Shown here: positions 11,156 through 23,478 of the stretch, piece by piece
Layout: every line of letters starts with the position of its first letter
How positions within the stretch are numbered: the stretch's first letter is position 1
DNA from: Notospermus geniculatus
Lineage: Eukaryota; Nemertea; Pilidiophora; Heteronemertea; Lineidae
NCBI GenBank assembly: GCA_002633025.1
Contig: NMRB01001845.1
Location: 65,050 to 129,049 of the forward strand
Direction: 5' to 3'
Length of the DNA stretch: 64,000 nt
The notes under the pieces: model-generated
The model's input: the letters and a program-made list of their open reading frames with translations, nothing else
The model's database searches: none
What the model was told of the DNA's origin: nothing
Made by a program: the position numbers and the translations under genes

Positions 11156-13966
11156 ATACGCAGTCCCAGACAGCTGATTTTCGGAGCTAAACATAAAATT
11201 AAGCGTTACGTACATGTAGTGAAATAGTTTGGCCTAAGATACTCGTTTTTGATGATTTGAGATTATGCGCAATGCAAGGGTTAAATCAATGAATTTCAAT
11301 ACGGTTTTAGGCTGAACGCATGACGGTCACCTGGTGATACATGAATTTTCATTTGCTTCAGTGTCTCAAAACAGTCACAGTCCGGCGCACCTGATGATAA
11401 CATGTAACAATCTCTAAAACAGCGACTGACTCAACCAGCTGGCTCCACCCATATAAATTGTTCTTTTATACCCACCCACCCATGCGATAGCTTTCGTGGC
11501 AATCTTATGCAAAATATAATCGAAAGCTATGGGTTTTTGATTGAAAATTCAACAACCGGGTCTGGATAAACGTGACAGGATATGCTAGAGGCCAGTTTCG
11601 CTTCAACGACCAAACGATAGTTAAAACTGCGGGACGCCCATGCGCATACTACGTGAATCAGCCTGATTCATACAGCTATATATCGTATTCAACAAACACC
11701 TGGTTGCAGTTGAGGGGCGACATTATTCCGTCGCAGTTCATTGAGAGGCTCCGCGCATTCTCGCTTCTGTCGCTGTTCCGGAGTACATGCCACAACTTCA
11801 CTTCCGTTTGATGGTCGTCGAAAAGTTCTATCTCAAAATTCAGGACATAATTTGGCGATTTTAAAAATCGCAGACGGATAACGTATCCATTGGATTACAT
11901 TGCAAATTGATTCGCGGCGTTCCGTTGCTGGCGTAATTTGAGGTACGTTGATACTTTTTCGTTGTATCGTTTCACAGCACATGGCGTTATGTTTTTTTTC
12001 CATTCCTGCTTGAATTTTCGCCCTCAATTTTTTAAATTTTATTAAATGCCATCAAAAACAGGTATTTTTGAAATATCCAATAGATATTTTTGATGCCATC
12101 CAAGGGTTACTTTGCGAGATTTTGTCGCAAATTTACCCTATACCGGGCTGTAAATCAATTTCATATTGAATTGTAACATTGTGAGGTACATGTATGTAAT
12201 GTAATGCATTTGCTGTGTACATTGTGTATAATATAACGCTTTTATGTGCATATGGTATAGAAAAACTTCAATTTTTTGATGGCCTTTTTTAGCTAATTTA
12301 GTTTTACACCAACCCTCTGTTACCCGTGTTTCTACAACTTTGGGGTATCCAGTGATTTAAAAAAAGTTCTCAAATGGGCGTTTTTGTGCTCTACGTAATT
12401 CACGAATCTATTTCAAGCGCTGAGTGGGAATTGAATACTTAATCTAAAAAAGGGGAGGGGCACCTACCATTCTTTCATGTGTTCTGCATCCAAACACTGA
12501 GATGTGGGGAACACTAGAAAACGTTACACCGGTATCGGGGTTGACAGGAGGAGATTATCTCGATCTATTTAGATAATCTCTTTCTGGTGTTGACTATAGG
12601 CCTACTTGACCAAAACCCACTGCATTCAGAACGAGGCTAATGCATTGTCCATTTGAAACAGACGCACCAGATACCAAGGTATTTTAGAACTGACGATTAT
12701 CTATGTAAATTAAAATATGACGACCATACCGTTCCTCAATGCTATACCTTCATGGCACACACGATCGGTGTATTGTACATGGTTATTGATTGATACATAC
12801 TTCTATACACGGCAATGTCTCATTTATACAGCTTGCCTTCCCACATGTATATTATGGTAAACAACTTCTATTTCATGTTTTCTTGCGTTTTTAAAACCTA
12901 TATTGACAGCACGAGAAAAAAACACATTTTCTTGCCAAGGTATATTGATAATTTCAGACATGAACTTCGGCTGTTTTCAAATTTGAGAATTAGCTACGTG
13001 TGAATAAAAAGTATGTAGGCCTAGGGGCCATTATTGGTAGAGGTCGGAGAGAACGAGTATTGCATACTTCAACAGCTGTTGTAATAAATAAAATTTTTAG
13101 TGAAGTTTTCAAGTTATGGTGTCTGCAGGTGATTCACTATAGAAAAAGTGTTGCACGAGAGAATTCTGGGTACCAGTTGATTCAGACGGGTTGTGGTACA
13201 TGTTGGTGGACCTTGTCTTCAAGTAGGCCAAAATTGGTCTGAAAGGGATCTTGAAGCCCCCGTTCCCGAAATATTTGAAAAAGATGCCCTGAGATTCATG
13301 TCCTTGCATTTAGGGAGTACATGTACATTTCAATGTGGATGCGAAAAACCTGGTATCATTTTCTCGAAGGAGCTATCATATGGCCCTTCGATAATGTGGT
13401 ACTGGAATTGCAGTACATTAGTGTAACAGAAGTAAAATGCCCTCTAGCCTCATTGCTGAGGAAAATCTTTAGAAATGACCCTGAGTTAACAAAGGGGTGC
13501 GCTTGAGAAAGAAATTGTCGCTGATCTGCATAAATAATATATTACTATCATCAAGAATATATAAGTACACCTCTTCTTTTTCGTGACCCTGGAGGATCTG
13601 CCACTCTGCATACATATACAATGGTGTTCTACAAGAGAGGGCCTTATTGGCGAGTGATTCCTGTATACATGCAAAAAGCATTCCTCTTTACCTTCCTAAC
13701 TTCACCTTCTGCCTTATTCAATTTCCGTTACCTGCTGAGGTTTATTTTCAGACAGTTAAATTAGCCGTCTGATAATTCAATGACTTTCGTGAACTTTTTG
13801 CCCCTGATAATCTTGGCCAATTTGTTGTTTTTGGTCTCCGAAGCAGCGAATTTTGTGTTTTGTGCACAACGCTCGCAGATGGATCGACGCGTTTCTCCCT
13901 GTGTCTGCTATTCTCAAGTCACAGTTTCTCACGTCAGACAATAGTATGGTAACACTCATAGATGGG
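11156..13966. other. Non-coding stretch
   Basis: Holds one copy of the repeat end GGGGAACACTAGAAAACGTTACACCGG (12506-12532 region) and a short palindrome at 12551-12581 (GAGATTATCTCG...AGATAATCTC). Open frames near 11572 and 13000-13500 have no recognisable domains or supported splice pattern. Confidence 0.5.
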
Positions 13967-14240
13967 CAGGGCCGGATCCAGGGTTTAGAAATAAAGGGGG
14001 CACAACCCTGAGGCCAAGCCCTCAGTTGGCGCGCACCGCAGGTCCGCGCACACCAAGGGGGTCCGGGGGGGCCTCCCCCGGGAAAACTTGAAAAATCAAA
14101 GCTCTGAGATGCGATTTCCCAGCATCTTAGACATGAAATACTAGACGATTTCCAAAAAAATGCAGTAAAAAAATCATTGCCCCTCAAAAAATAGGGGGGG
14201 GGGGCACATGCCCCTTGTGCCCCCTCTGGATCCGGGCCTG
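13967..14240. mobile_element. Element G, complete copy with target-site duplication ATGGG
   Basis: Starts CAGGGCCGGATCCAGG and ends CTGGATCCGGGCCTG (imperfect inverted repeats), 274 bp. It is flanked on both sides by ATGGG (13962-13966 and 14241-14245). The interior has no transposase, so it is non-autonomous. The CAG...CTG ends recall hAT-type elements, but a 5-bp duplication is atypical for hAT (8 bp), so the superfamily stays open. Confidence 0.75.
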
Positions 14241-14779
14241 ATGGGAACATTAAAAAACGTTACACCGCATCCAACGTCGCATTTCTTTTGATACACTCTG
14301 TATATCCCGCGTGGTCTTTGCTTGATGTTAGCTCCCGACTGCAGGTTAATGAGTCTAACGAGCTGAACACTGTAATTAAACGGTCTAATTTAAGTCGAAG
14401 GAGAAGTTCATAGGGTACACCTGGCAAGTTTATTTCTTTCTTGGAAGATTTCTTGGTCAGAGGAAGTTACAAGCTCCGTGTGGGTCAAAGAATGCGTGGG
14501 ATGCGCCTAAAATACCTGTGATTAAGACGTGAAGGCCTTGGAAATGTCTAAAATTTCATCTGACCTCTGTTTCTAAGTTTGTTGATGAGCAGGATATCAG
14601 TAGGCCGCTGCAGTTACGCTGACGGTTGCTTCTTCAGAAAGTCTCACGAAACAGTTGGATCGCGACGCATCGAGGCAAAGACTAGTGCGATGAACGAAAC
14701 TTCTAATTTTGATCTCGCCTCGGACCTTGTATTTCTCGTACCTTTTTCATTTGGGAAAACACCGCCGTCAAATCCTTCT

Positions 14780-14996
14780 TAGACCTTTCCAACAAAGATG
14801 GCGGCGGTCATTGATGTCAGAAGTTTAATGCCATAAATGGCCGCTGGCACGCTGCTGGTCAAGCGGACCATGAGTACAAAAACTTACATGTAGGTAAAAT
14901 AATTGTCTGAGAGTGTTACATGTATGTCATGCTTGGACAATGAATGGCCACGACGTCATGTGGGAGAACTAGTAGGCAACTATCTTTGTTGGAAAT
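14780..14996. mobile_element. Element D, copy 3 (uninterrupted)
   Basis: GACCTTTCCAACAAAGATGG at the left and CTATCTTTGTTGGAAAT at the right, with the interior GGCCGCTGGCACGCTGCTGG and CATGCTTGGACAATGAATGG shared with copies 1 and 2. About 217 bp; it acts as the empty-site reference for copy 2. Confidence 0.65.
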
Positions 14997-15644
14997 AAGA
15001 CAATAAGACAATAAGAAGCACTGCAGAATGTGACATTGCTTTTGGTCATTTTTCTTTCGTTCGATCTGACACACGTCAGCTTTAACTTACACAGAAGGCC
15101 TACCAATAATGCTGTTTTTCGATAATTTCAAATCTTGTGAAAAAAAATTAAATGAAAAAAGTTAAGACTCTGAGCCAGAAAGATAATTTGTAGACAGCTA
15201 AGTGAGCTCTTCAAATAACTTTCCGCAGACCTAATCTATCGGAAGAAAAACCTAAAACTGAAAGTATACCTGCTCATGTTTGATAGAAGAGTGCGAATTC
15301 TAACAGTTATTGGAACCCACTGTTCAAGTGATTAACACTAAAGCTATCATGAAATGTAACACCTCCTTCTCTACCTTGAATATTTAAAGTAGTTCGAAGG
15401 CTCATACCGAACTGGCAGATTCATAGAATTGTGGGTGTCCGACTTCATTGATTGATTTAACTACTTGATATTTGGAAGTTTGGTCCTCTTACCTGAGTTA
15501 GTCATCCAGATAGTATTTTTTTTGGACTAGTGTATCCCAGAAAAATACGCAGCCAATCAAAACCCGAAAACGGTTATCGGATATTTTAGTCAGAGAGACA
15601 CTTGAATTCAACCTTTTGTCATTTTGCAGTCCAAATACCGATCT

Positions 15645-16150
15645 GCGAAAGCCCAGAAAGCCATTCAGTCTTCAAGCTTCAAGTTTCAAACTCCAGATTT
15701 CGATCTTCAAGCTTCAATCGAAACGATTCAATCTTCAAGCTTGAGCCCGAACTTAATCTTCAAGCTCGAATCAGGATTTCAGCATTCAAGCTTGAAGATT
15801 GAAGTCCAGGTTAAAGCTTGAAGATTGAATGAAGTCGGGGTGTTGAAGCTTGAATGAAGTCCGCGGGTACAAGCTTGAAGATTGAAGTCCGGGGTTCAAG
15901 CTTGAGGATTGAAGTTCGGGGTTCAGGCTAGAAGACTGAAGTCTGGGGGGGGGGGGGAGTACAAACCTTGAAAGATTGAAGTATGGGGGTACAAGCTTGA
16001 AGGTTGAAGTCCGGGGGTTCAAGCTTTAAGATTGAAGTCCGGGGTACAAGCTTTAAGATTGAAGTTCGGGGGTACAAGCTTGAAGGTTGAAGTCCGGGGA
16101 TTTAAGCTGGAAGAATGAAGTCCGGGTTCAGGTTGGAAGATCGAAGATTG
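15645..16150. repeat. Minisatellite of about 27-28 bp, CAAGCTTGAAGATTGAAGTC unit
   Basis: About twelve units of CAAGCTTGAAGATTGAAGTC plus CGGGGGTA/TT run from about 15785 to 16130, many with an AAGCTT core. Units 15650-15780 read in the opposite orientation (CTTCAAGCTTCAA), so the array inverts near 15785. A poly-G run interrupts at about 15946. Long serine-rich frames across it on both strands are by-products of the repeat. Confidence 0.85.
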
Positions 16151-18022
16151 AATGAGTCTTCTTTTGCCTAATGCCACGAGGTGAAAATAACCTTGAGCTA
16201 TGGTCTCAGCAAATATGCACTTTATCACATATCAAACAACGCTGGTATTGTTGACCATTTTTTGCCTTTGGCTATTTGATTTGACAAAATGGCAAACAAG
16301 TTGGAAATCGAGACAAGTTAGAATCATTTATGTAGTTGTATTATCAATATTTTGTTAGACACTGATCAGACTATCGTATATCATTTCTGGCTGTGCAGCT
16401 GGAATTTAACGAAAAAAATCATAGTTTTTAAGGTTAGTTGGAAATTGAACCCGCGACCAAGGAGATCAGGTACAACTGCTTCCACACTTCCCGCCTGAAC
16501 TCAGTCCAGGGTGAGTCAGGCATCAGAGATTTCATTGCATGCGTAACCCACCCTTCATCAATAATCCCATTGAATTCGCCATCCGTATCATAAAACGCTA
16601 CACACCAACGATTATTGAATTGATTGGTGAGTCAACCAAAGGAGGAAAACGTGCTTCGACAGCGATCGGGAGAACAATAAAACTTCGGCAACAATTGGGA
16701 GAACAATGCAACTTGCCATTTACCTTGTCTCTTAATTTGACAATGAGTAATGAGCTAAATATAGACGCTGTGGCCCTGTTGCTGGTAATGATACGAAATA
16801 GTCTGGACGATATCCCTTTCAGGGTTCTGAGATGTTGCTATGAGGTATAGATTTACTCAGACCATTGAGGTATTATTAATAATACCTCCATGCTCAGATA
16901 TCCAATAAATAAATAAATGCTCAGACAAAGTTTTAAGTCCCTTGGCCATTCTGCTCGGGAATATACTGTAGATAATTCCACAGAGGAGGTAGCCCCTCAA
17001 TTTGTTTGAAGGTTCTAGGTCGAACTGTTTGAAGACTACAGCCACATGTAATTTGCCCCAGTTTCAAAACTTGTTGATGACGTATAAGGTTTGGTTTGAC
17101 AGCACAGAGATAAAGATAGGAATGGTCAGCATATAATTCAGAGTTGAGAGTTAACTATGAGGTACCTGTACACTATGTTTGAGGTTCCTAGGTCGAACTA
17201 CGTCCTTGATCAGATGAAGTACATGTAGGCCTCTGCAGCAACTGGCTGATGTCATATTGTCCATTATCCTTTTGTAATATGTAGTTGACAGATTAAGTTG
17301 ACGGGGCAAACATAACAGAAAATGTTCGTACCAGTGCAGAACCTGCGATGTGACTTTTCAATTGGTCTCATATAATGCTACGTTGATTTCATTACAAAAT
17401 GTAAAACCAACTGACGGCATCACGTTCATTGTATAAAATATGAAAAATTTCATAATTGTTCAAAAATGGAAAGCTACTTCCGTTGGAAATAAAATTCAGC
17501 AAAAAATGTGTTACTCGGTCTAACAGAGCATAGCACTGACAGGACGTCCCTTTTGAGTTCGTCAAGCATGTTTTACGCTGTCGGATGGATGACTTGATGC
17601 CGATTGGCAGGCACCCATAACACAATGTCATCGGGGGTGCAATATTAATTACCCTACGTGTCGATGGCATAATGGCTTGATGTTGGTCCTCACAACTCAG
17701 TGTCACGTCACACCAATTTTCGCATCCCGATCAGGACGTGGGCAACTCGACATAAAATCCATAACAGCACATCACCTCGCATTACGACCCACATGTTAAT
17801 GGGAACAATATGCACATCTTGATTAAGGCGGACCCAGTTGCATGTCATTCATGTCACAGATGGTCCATTGTGGCAGTACGATCAGTCTACATGCTACACA
17901 TCATGCAAGGTATAGCCGTTCAATGATAGTAACACAACTACTGATTGTGAAGTTTCATTGTTTGCAGTGATGATGGAATCACACGGCATGTTGATGTGGT
18001 GGACCGTAAGAGAACATGCAAT
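16151..18022. other. Non-coding stretch
   Basis: Contains a short palindrome GAGGTATTATTAATAATACCTC (about 16867-16888) and a TTGAACCCGCGACC stretch near 16445 that weakly resembles a tRNA-derived B box on the minus strand. The 103-codon frames at 16539-16850 (+) and 17392-17706 (-) have no recognisable features. Confidence 0.45.
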
Positions 18023-18140
18023 GGGTCATATGAATAAAGACTAGCAAATGCTTTTACTTCAGATTTGTACAGCATTGCCTAGTGCATTTGTATTGCAAAA
18101 TTCAAGTAAAAGCATTTACTAGTCTTTATTCATATGACCC
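18023..18140. mobile_element. MITE I, copy 1 (GGGTCATATGAATAAAGACT)
   Basis: Ends GGGTCATATGAATAAAGACT and AGTCTTTATTCATATGACCC are perfect inverses, and AAATGCTTTTACTT pairs with AAGTAAAAGCATTT further in. 118 bp total. A diverged copy is at 47119-47250. The flanks GCAAT and AATGT suggest an AAT duplication, uncertain. Confidence 0.75.
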
Positions 18141-20639
18141 AATGTCCTAGGGGCACGACCAATCTCAACAAATGGTGGTGCAGTTAAAGCCCCCGGCTCC
18201 CTCCCACAAATTTTTTTGCAAGTAGACTCGTATGGCATAATTGGAAGAGTTCCCTTTGGTCTGAATGAAATGTGCCGGTGATTTTTTAGGGGGGTATGGT
18301 TGCAGCAGCCATTTGTGTCTGCCCCCTGGAGAGGGACACTGCCACTGGGGATAATTAACAGACAGCTAAATGCGCCAGGATGCGTGTGGTCTCGTACCAA
18401 CACTTTGGCTAACGCTAACGACAACAACAACGTCGACCATCACGTTAGTCTCGCGCAGCCCGCCGTTCTGTTCCGCAGTACTGCTTATCGGATCCCCAGA
18501 TTCGAAACAGGCTGGGTGACCGAGACTACACCAACGTCGGTCGACGAGGACTGCCTTCGGGCCACATGGTTGACACATTCAACCCACCACCTAAACCCAA
18601 ACATTGATAGACAGGCGTTCTTATTTGGTGATCCATACAATCTTGTCTTGGTCATTCAGGTTATCCCGGATCGTGACCCTAAAATTTAACCTTATCAAAA
18701 TGATCATTACAAACTATCAGACATATATTCATGTTACCATTCAACAGTAGTCAACGTGAAAATCACAGCCCAAGGGGAATTCACCCGACATTTGTATTAG
18801 AAAAGGCGTTCAGGCCTGCAGGACAGTACAAGCTTTCTTTGACTGAGTATGGATCGACCGATTTTTGCATGCAAGGTGGTCCATTGTGTGCCCTGATAGA
18901 CGAGAGACCAGACGTCAAGTTCTATAGCCAACTCAGTTGTACATGAACATTGACTTGTCCTTGTGTGTCCTCACCTCACCTGCACAGCTGATCGGTGAGT
19001 GTTTCTGGTTGCCCTGACAACCAGCCTCACTTTCGTATCCACATTGTGGTTCAGTCAAATCGAAGGCTACTAATACCAGAGGACAGTCCGAGTTAATTAT
19101 AATTTACTGAGTCTCGACAGACAAATGGTGTAGCAAAACACATGCTACACTGTATACCCAAATGTACAATCGACGCAGTGCATCCACCCATGGAGCCAAA
19201 GCATTTGCGTGCATCGGGATTTAGCCATAAATACTTAGCCTCATGGACAAATTATATTAGTGTCAAAGTTATTTCAACTGTCGTCTGTTTTTCACAACTA
19301 GACTTGTGACTGTATATAGTATCAAAAATTTATAAGGCGAGCTTATGAATTTTTGATAGTATCTTAGGACCGAACGTCAATATCGAAATTCGAATTGTCG
19401 GCAAGTGTGACAGCACTTGTTACCCCTCTAGTTGTTGATCTCGGGGGAGAAGGAGAATTCGATATCAATTTCGGTTAGGATGTTTATACAATGAGACACA
19501 CTCAGCGTCATTGGTCATTTTGCCCGGAAGAGGTGACTGTGGAACCGTATCGAACGTGCTTTAGCACTGGAATTAGTATTCAACAGTTCTCACTTCTGGT
19601 TGTGAGTAATTCGACTGTGTTTCGCGATGGAGTGCGAGACTTATCGGTCACACACACGATCGATTGCGCGAGAATAGAAAAATTATCCACTGTCAAAGCT
19701 GGTGTCACATCGGAGGCCAGATTCAGTAATCGTCAGTTGCAGCCAGTATGAGTAATTTTGTGGATTTTGGATTGTGGGATTTAGAATAGAAGCGGGTTGG
19801 GGTACTATGACTGACTACTGTCAAAGATATATTGATAAACGGAGGCTCTAAAACACAGACTGCATTTTATATCATGACCAGGGTGTTGCATCTAAATTGG
19901 GAATCAGTGCAGATGCGTGTGCTAATCCGCTGACTAATTTAATTGGATTTAGATGTCATGATTTTGATTGACTTTGAGACATAATGACCCAGTAATCATT
20001 GATCAGGATGAAAATTAACCAGCATGTGGCACAAAAAAAACCTAAGTTAGAAAATGGGTTGCATGCAGTGCACATGACTACATGTAATTAGCAAAAAGTG
20101 GATACATTTTTCTCACAGAAAATGGAAGAGATGCATGTAAAGCAAGGACTAATGGATTAGATGGTAGACACCAACATGGCATTATCCGGAGTGCCTTCCA
20201 CCAAGAGACCCCTATCCCCTCCCCTCCCCTCCCCACACACCCGAGTCGAAAACGAAGAAAGCAATCATCGACATTCTCCTCCAGAAAAACGAGGCTCGGT
20301 GGAAGGGACTGACACTGCATGATGGTCAACTGAAGAATCAAGAATCACCAAAATTGTTGCTTTTTTTCCATCAGGCCCGAAGCCAAAGCATTATTGACCC
20401 AAATAATAATGGAAGAAGCCAAATGTCACGAGCTACTCGATCATGTTCATGCCGGCGTTTCAAGTACTGTACTAGATTTTTCCTTCAGGGCCGAAGCCAG
20501 CATTGGCCCTGGTAAGTATGGAAGAGGCCATATCTCAGCTACTCAATTACTCAACTCATGATCCTCACTTTGATGGGGTCATTCACTTGCCCTTGCAAAG
20601 GAACAAGGTACAAGGCACAAGGCACCATTGCCTACTGTC
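18141..20639. other. Non-coding stretch
   Basis: A small inverted repeat, GTATCAAAAATTTATAAG...CTTATGAATTTTTGATA, lies at about 19319-19363. The 129-codon frame at 18300-18689 is not recognisable and lacks supporting context. Nothing else is supported. Confidence 0.45.
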
Positions 20640-20760
20640 CCATGCGACGGACTGTAGCATCAGGGATGATTAATCCCATTTGGTCCAGGCTGGTTTCGAA
20701 CCCGAACCTACCGCTTACTAAGCGGTGGTGATAACCAGTCGCCTGTCGGGGCTTCATGGT
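20640..20760 (-). repeat. Candidate tRNA-derived SINE (minus strand)
   Basis: On the minus strand GGCGACTGGTTATCACCACC and, about 35 bases later, GGTTCGGGTTCGAAACC resemble RNA polymerase III A and B boxes; GGGTTCGAAACC closely fits the B-box consensus. The acceptor stem does not pair cleanly, so a functional tRNA is unlikely. Tail and target duplication were not identified. Confidence 0.4.
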
Positions 20761-21073
20761 CTAGTGATTGATCATTTTACCATTGCTGACGCATCTGTGA
20801 CCACTAATCTCTCTCTGTGGAGTCGATGCAGCTATTTGTTAATTGCAGCAAATGGAACGGAAAAACATGAAAGACCAGCGTTGAAATTAATGCAGTGAAG
20901 TGCGGTTAAGGGGCGAGGTGAAGTCAACAAGTTTTAATAGGTGTTTGTAGTGGCCATCGGAATATTGTTCAGAGTTCATGTAATTCTGTATAGACGTCAG
21001 ATGTACATCAAGATGTATATAAGGTCAGAGAAGTCTGGGCATTGCCAGGGTCCAGCTTCTCCTGTTGGTGACG

Positions 21074-21256
21074 CACTGTTAGAAATAACAGAAGATTTTA
21101 CAGAAAATCTGTGCAGCAGAGTCCCCAGGACGGTTCTGTAAAATTACAGACCTGATCTGTAAAATTACAAACTTAAATAAATGTCAACAGAGATTTGACT
21201 GGAGGCTGACCAAATTATATTTTCATACTGCCCTCAGAAGGCATCATTATGGGATG
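21074..21256. mobile_element. MITE H, copy 1, truncated by the assembly gap
   Basis: Begins CACTGTTAGAAATAACAGAA and is nearly identical to 27648-27830 up to CATCATTATGGGATG, where the N run starts. Confidence 0.75.
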
Positions 21257-22252
21257 NNNNNNNNNNNNNNNNNNNNNNNNNNNNNNNNNNNNNNNNNNNN
21301 NNNNNNNNNNNNNNNNNNNNNNNNNNNNNNNNNNNNNNNNNNNNNNNNNNNNNNNNNNNNNNNNNNNNNNNNNNNNNNNNNNNNNNNNNNNNNNNNNNNN
21401 NNNNNNNNNNNNNNNNNNNNNNNNNNNNNNNNNNNNNNNNNNNNNNNNNNNNNNNNNNNNNNNNNNNNNNNNNNNNNNNNNNNNNNNNNNNNNNNNNNNN
21501 NNNNNNNNNNNNNNNNNNNNNNNNNNNNNNNNNNNNNNNNNNNNNNNNNNNNNNNNNNNNNNNNNNNNNNNNNNNNNNNNNNNNNNNNNNNNNNNNNNNN
21601 NNNNNNNNNNNNNNNNNNNNNNNNNNNNNNNNNNNNNNNNNNNNNNNNNNNNNNNNNNNNNNNNNNNNNNNNNNNNNNNNNNNNNNNNNNNNNNNNNNNN
21701 NNNNNNNNNNNNNNNNNNNNNNNNNNNNNNNNNNNNNNNNNNNNNNNNNNNNNNNNNNNNNNNNNNNNNNNNNNNNNNNNNNNNNNNNNNNNNNNNNNNN
21801 NNNNNNNNNNNNNNNNNNNNNNNNNNNNNNNNNNNNNNNNNNNNNNNNNNNNNNNNNNNNNNNNNNNNNNNNNNNNNNNNNNNNNNNNNNNNNNNNNNNN
21901 NNNNNNNNNNNNNNNNNNNNNNNNNNNNNNNNNNNNNNNNNNNNNNNNNNNNNNNNNNNNNNNNNNNNNNNNNNNNNNNNNNNNNNNNNNNNNNNNNNNN
22001 NNNNNNNNNNNNNNNNNNNNNNNNNNNNNNNNNNNNNNNNNNNNNNNNNNNNNNNNNNNNNNNNNNNNNNNNNNNNNNNNNNNNNNNNNNNNNNNNNNNN
22101 NNNNNNNNNNNNNNNNNNNNNNNNNNNNNNNNNNNNNNNNNNNNNNNNNNNNNNNNNNNNNNNNNNNNNNNNNNNNNNNNNNNNNNNNNNNNNNNNNNNN
22201 NNNNNNNNNNNNNNNNNNNNNNNNNNNNNNNNNNNNNNNNNNNNNNNNNNNN
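21257..22252. other. Assembly gap (996 N)
   Basis: The run of N begins inside a copy of the CACTGTTAGAAAT element (start 21074) and ends inside a copy of the CAGGGCCGGATCC element (right end 22459). The gap is therefore bounded on both sides by dispersed repeats, the likely reason it was not closed. Open frames crossing it are artefacts. Confidence 0.98.
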
Positions 22253-22459
22253 CGAGAACCGAATGCGTGAAGCCCAAACGGGGATCTGGGGCCTCCCCAA
22301 GGAAAATTTGACAATTTCTAGTACTTTAGATGCATTTTCCTGGCATCAGAAATACTCGATTTTTGTCTGATCAATTTTTTTCTTGCTAAAAAATCATTAC
22401 TCTGCCAAAATGGGGGGGGGGGTGGCGTATGCCCCCACGCCCCCCCGGATCCGGGCCTG
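22253..22459. mobile_element. Element G, right portion after the gap
   Basis: Contains GGGGATCTGGGGCCTCCCC, TTAGATGCATTTTCCTGGCAT and the right end CCGGATCCGGGCCTG as in the complete copy at 13967-14240. The left end is in the gap. Confidence 0.7.
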
Positions 22460-23478
22460 GTCGTGGGATGTGTCGTCCGAGCAATGGGGTCACTGACGCT
22501 GGGTTTGCTTGGGGATGCCGAATCTTGGCCCCGACTTGAAACTCAGTCTAGAAGCTTTATCTTCCCTCATCACTCTCTCTCCACCGTTTCTTATTCTTAA
22601 TAACTTACAACGACTGTAACACCTGTCACCATTGCCTGTTAGATTCATTGTACGTGGTGAGGGTTAGTAAGCTCATAGAACTTCTGCCGGCCCAAACCAT
22701 TTTTTACAAGAAGAAAAAGATATGTTTAAACTAAACATACATAAGTCCCCAACAAAAAAGGTTTTTCTGCATGGTAATTCACCTAGATTCGCTCGATTGG
22801 AAGTTCTCTTAGAAAACATTGTTGATCAAGTGGCCAAACAATTGAGGCTTTACCTGAAGTAGGCCTATTCCTTGCTACAACTAAGAGACTTCCTTGTCTG
22901 ATGTTGTGAAATGTTGACAACGGTAAGGAAACTTGTAAACTATTCTTGAAGATAAGTTACATTTGTTCATATTTGGTAGGCTGAGACCTAATTCAAAAAG
23001 CTCTCAGAACTTTACAGAGTGCGTAAACTATGTCCATTTGCGGGCAACCTATTGTTCACTATCAGCCTGACGAAGAATTTGCGTATACCCTTGAAGTTAC
23101 GTGACTGTCTAAGATGATGGTAAGGAACACTAGGTCGTGATTGCCCATTTAGGATATCACAATCGTTTCTTAACAGTTCAGTGGTAATTCAAAATAATCT
23201 AATGTAGTTTTGGCTCATTCTTTTCTGATTAGTGCCAGGAAGTCCGTTCTTCCTGGTTTGTGAGGATTACGATAATTGCTCTACACGAGTTGAACAATGC
23301 AATTGAAATCAGCTATATCAATTATCTTCTGAAGTATTACACAATCTAATTAAAATCGAAGTGCAAGTTACATGTTTAATTAATTTGTTCAAATTAGAGC
23401 GTGATTGTCTGACGCCGAGAAATGCCACCGGAAAGAGTGGGATATTTGATCACTGTGGGTTCGGTGTCACAGCCATTC
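22460..23478. other. Non-coding stretch, nothing recognised
   Basis: No convincing exon, RNA gene or repeat pair is visible; only short chance frames. Confidence 0.5.

Noticed and set aside
11572-11811. 79-codon frame resembling a small gene
   Set aside because: No recognisable domain, no splice or promoter support, single short frame in repeat-rich DNA.
13777-14250. 157-codon minus-strand frame with Gly/Pro-rich segments
   Set aside because: Its middle is element G; the frame follows from the repeat's composition.
15602-16228. Serine-rich repeated frames on both strands
   Set aside because: Produced by translating the 27-28-bp minisatellite.
18300-18689. 129-codon + strand open frame
   Set aside because: No domain recognised and overlapping frames on the other strand; not supported as a gene.
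21215-22370. Open frames of 338-373 codons in several phases
   Set aside because: They consist almost entirely of N and are produced by the assembly gap.
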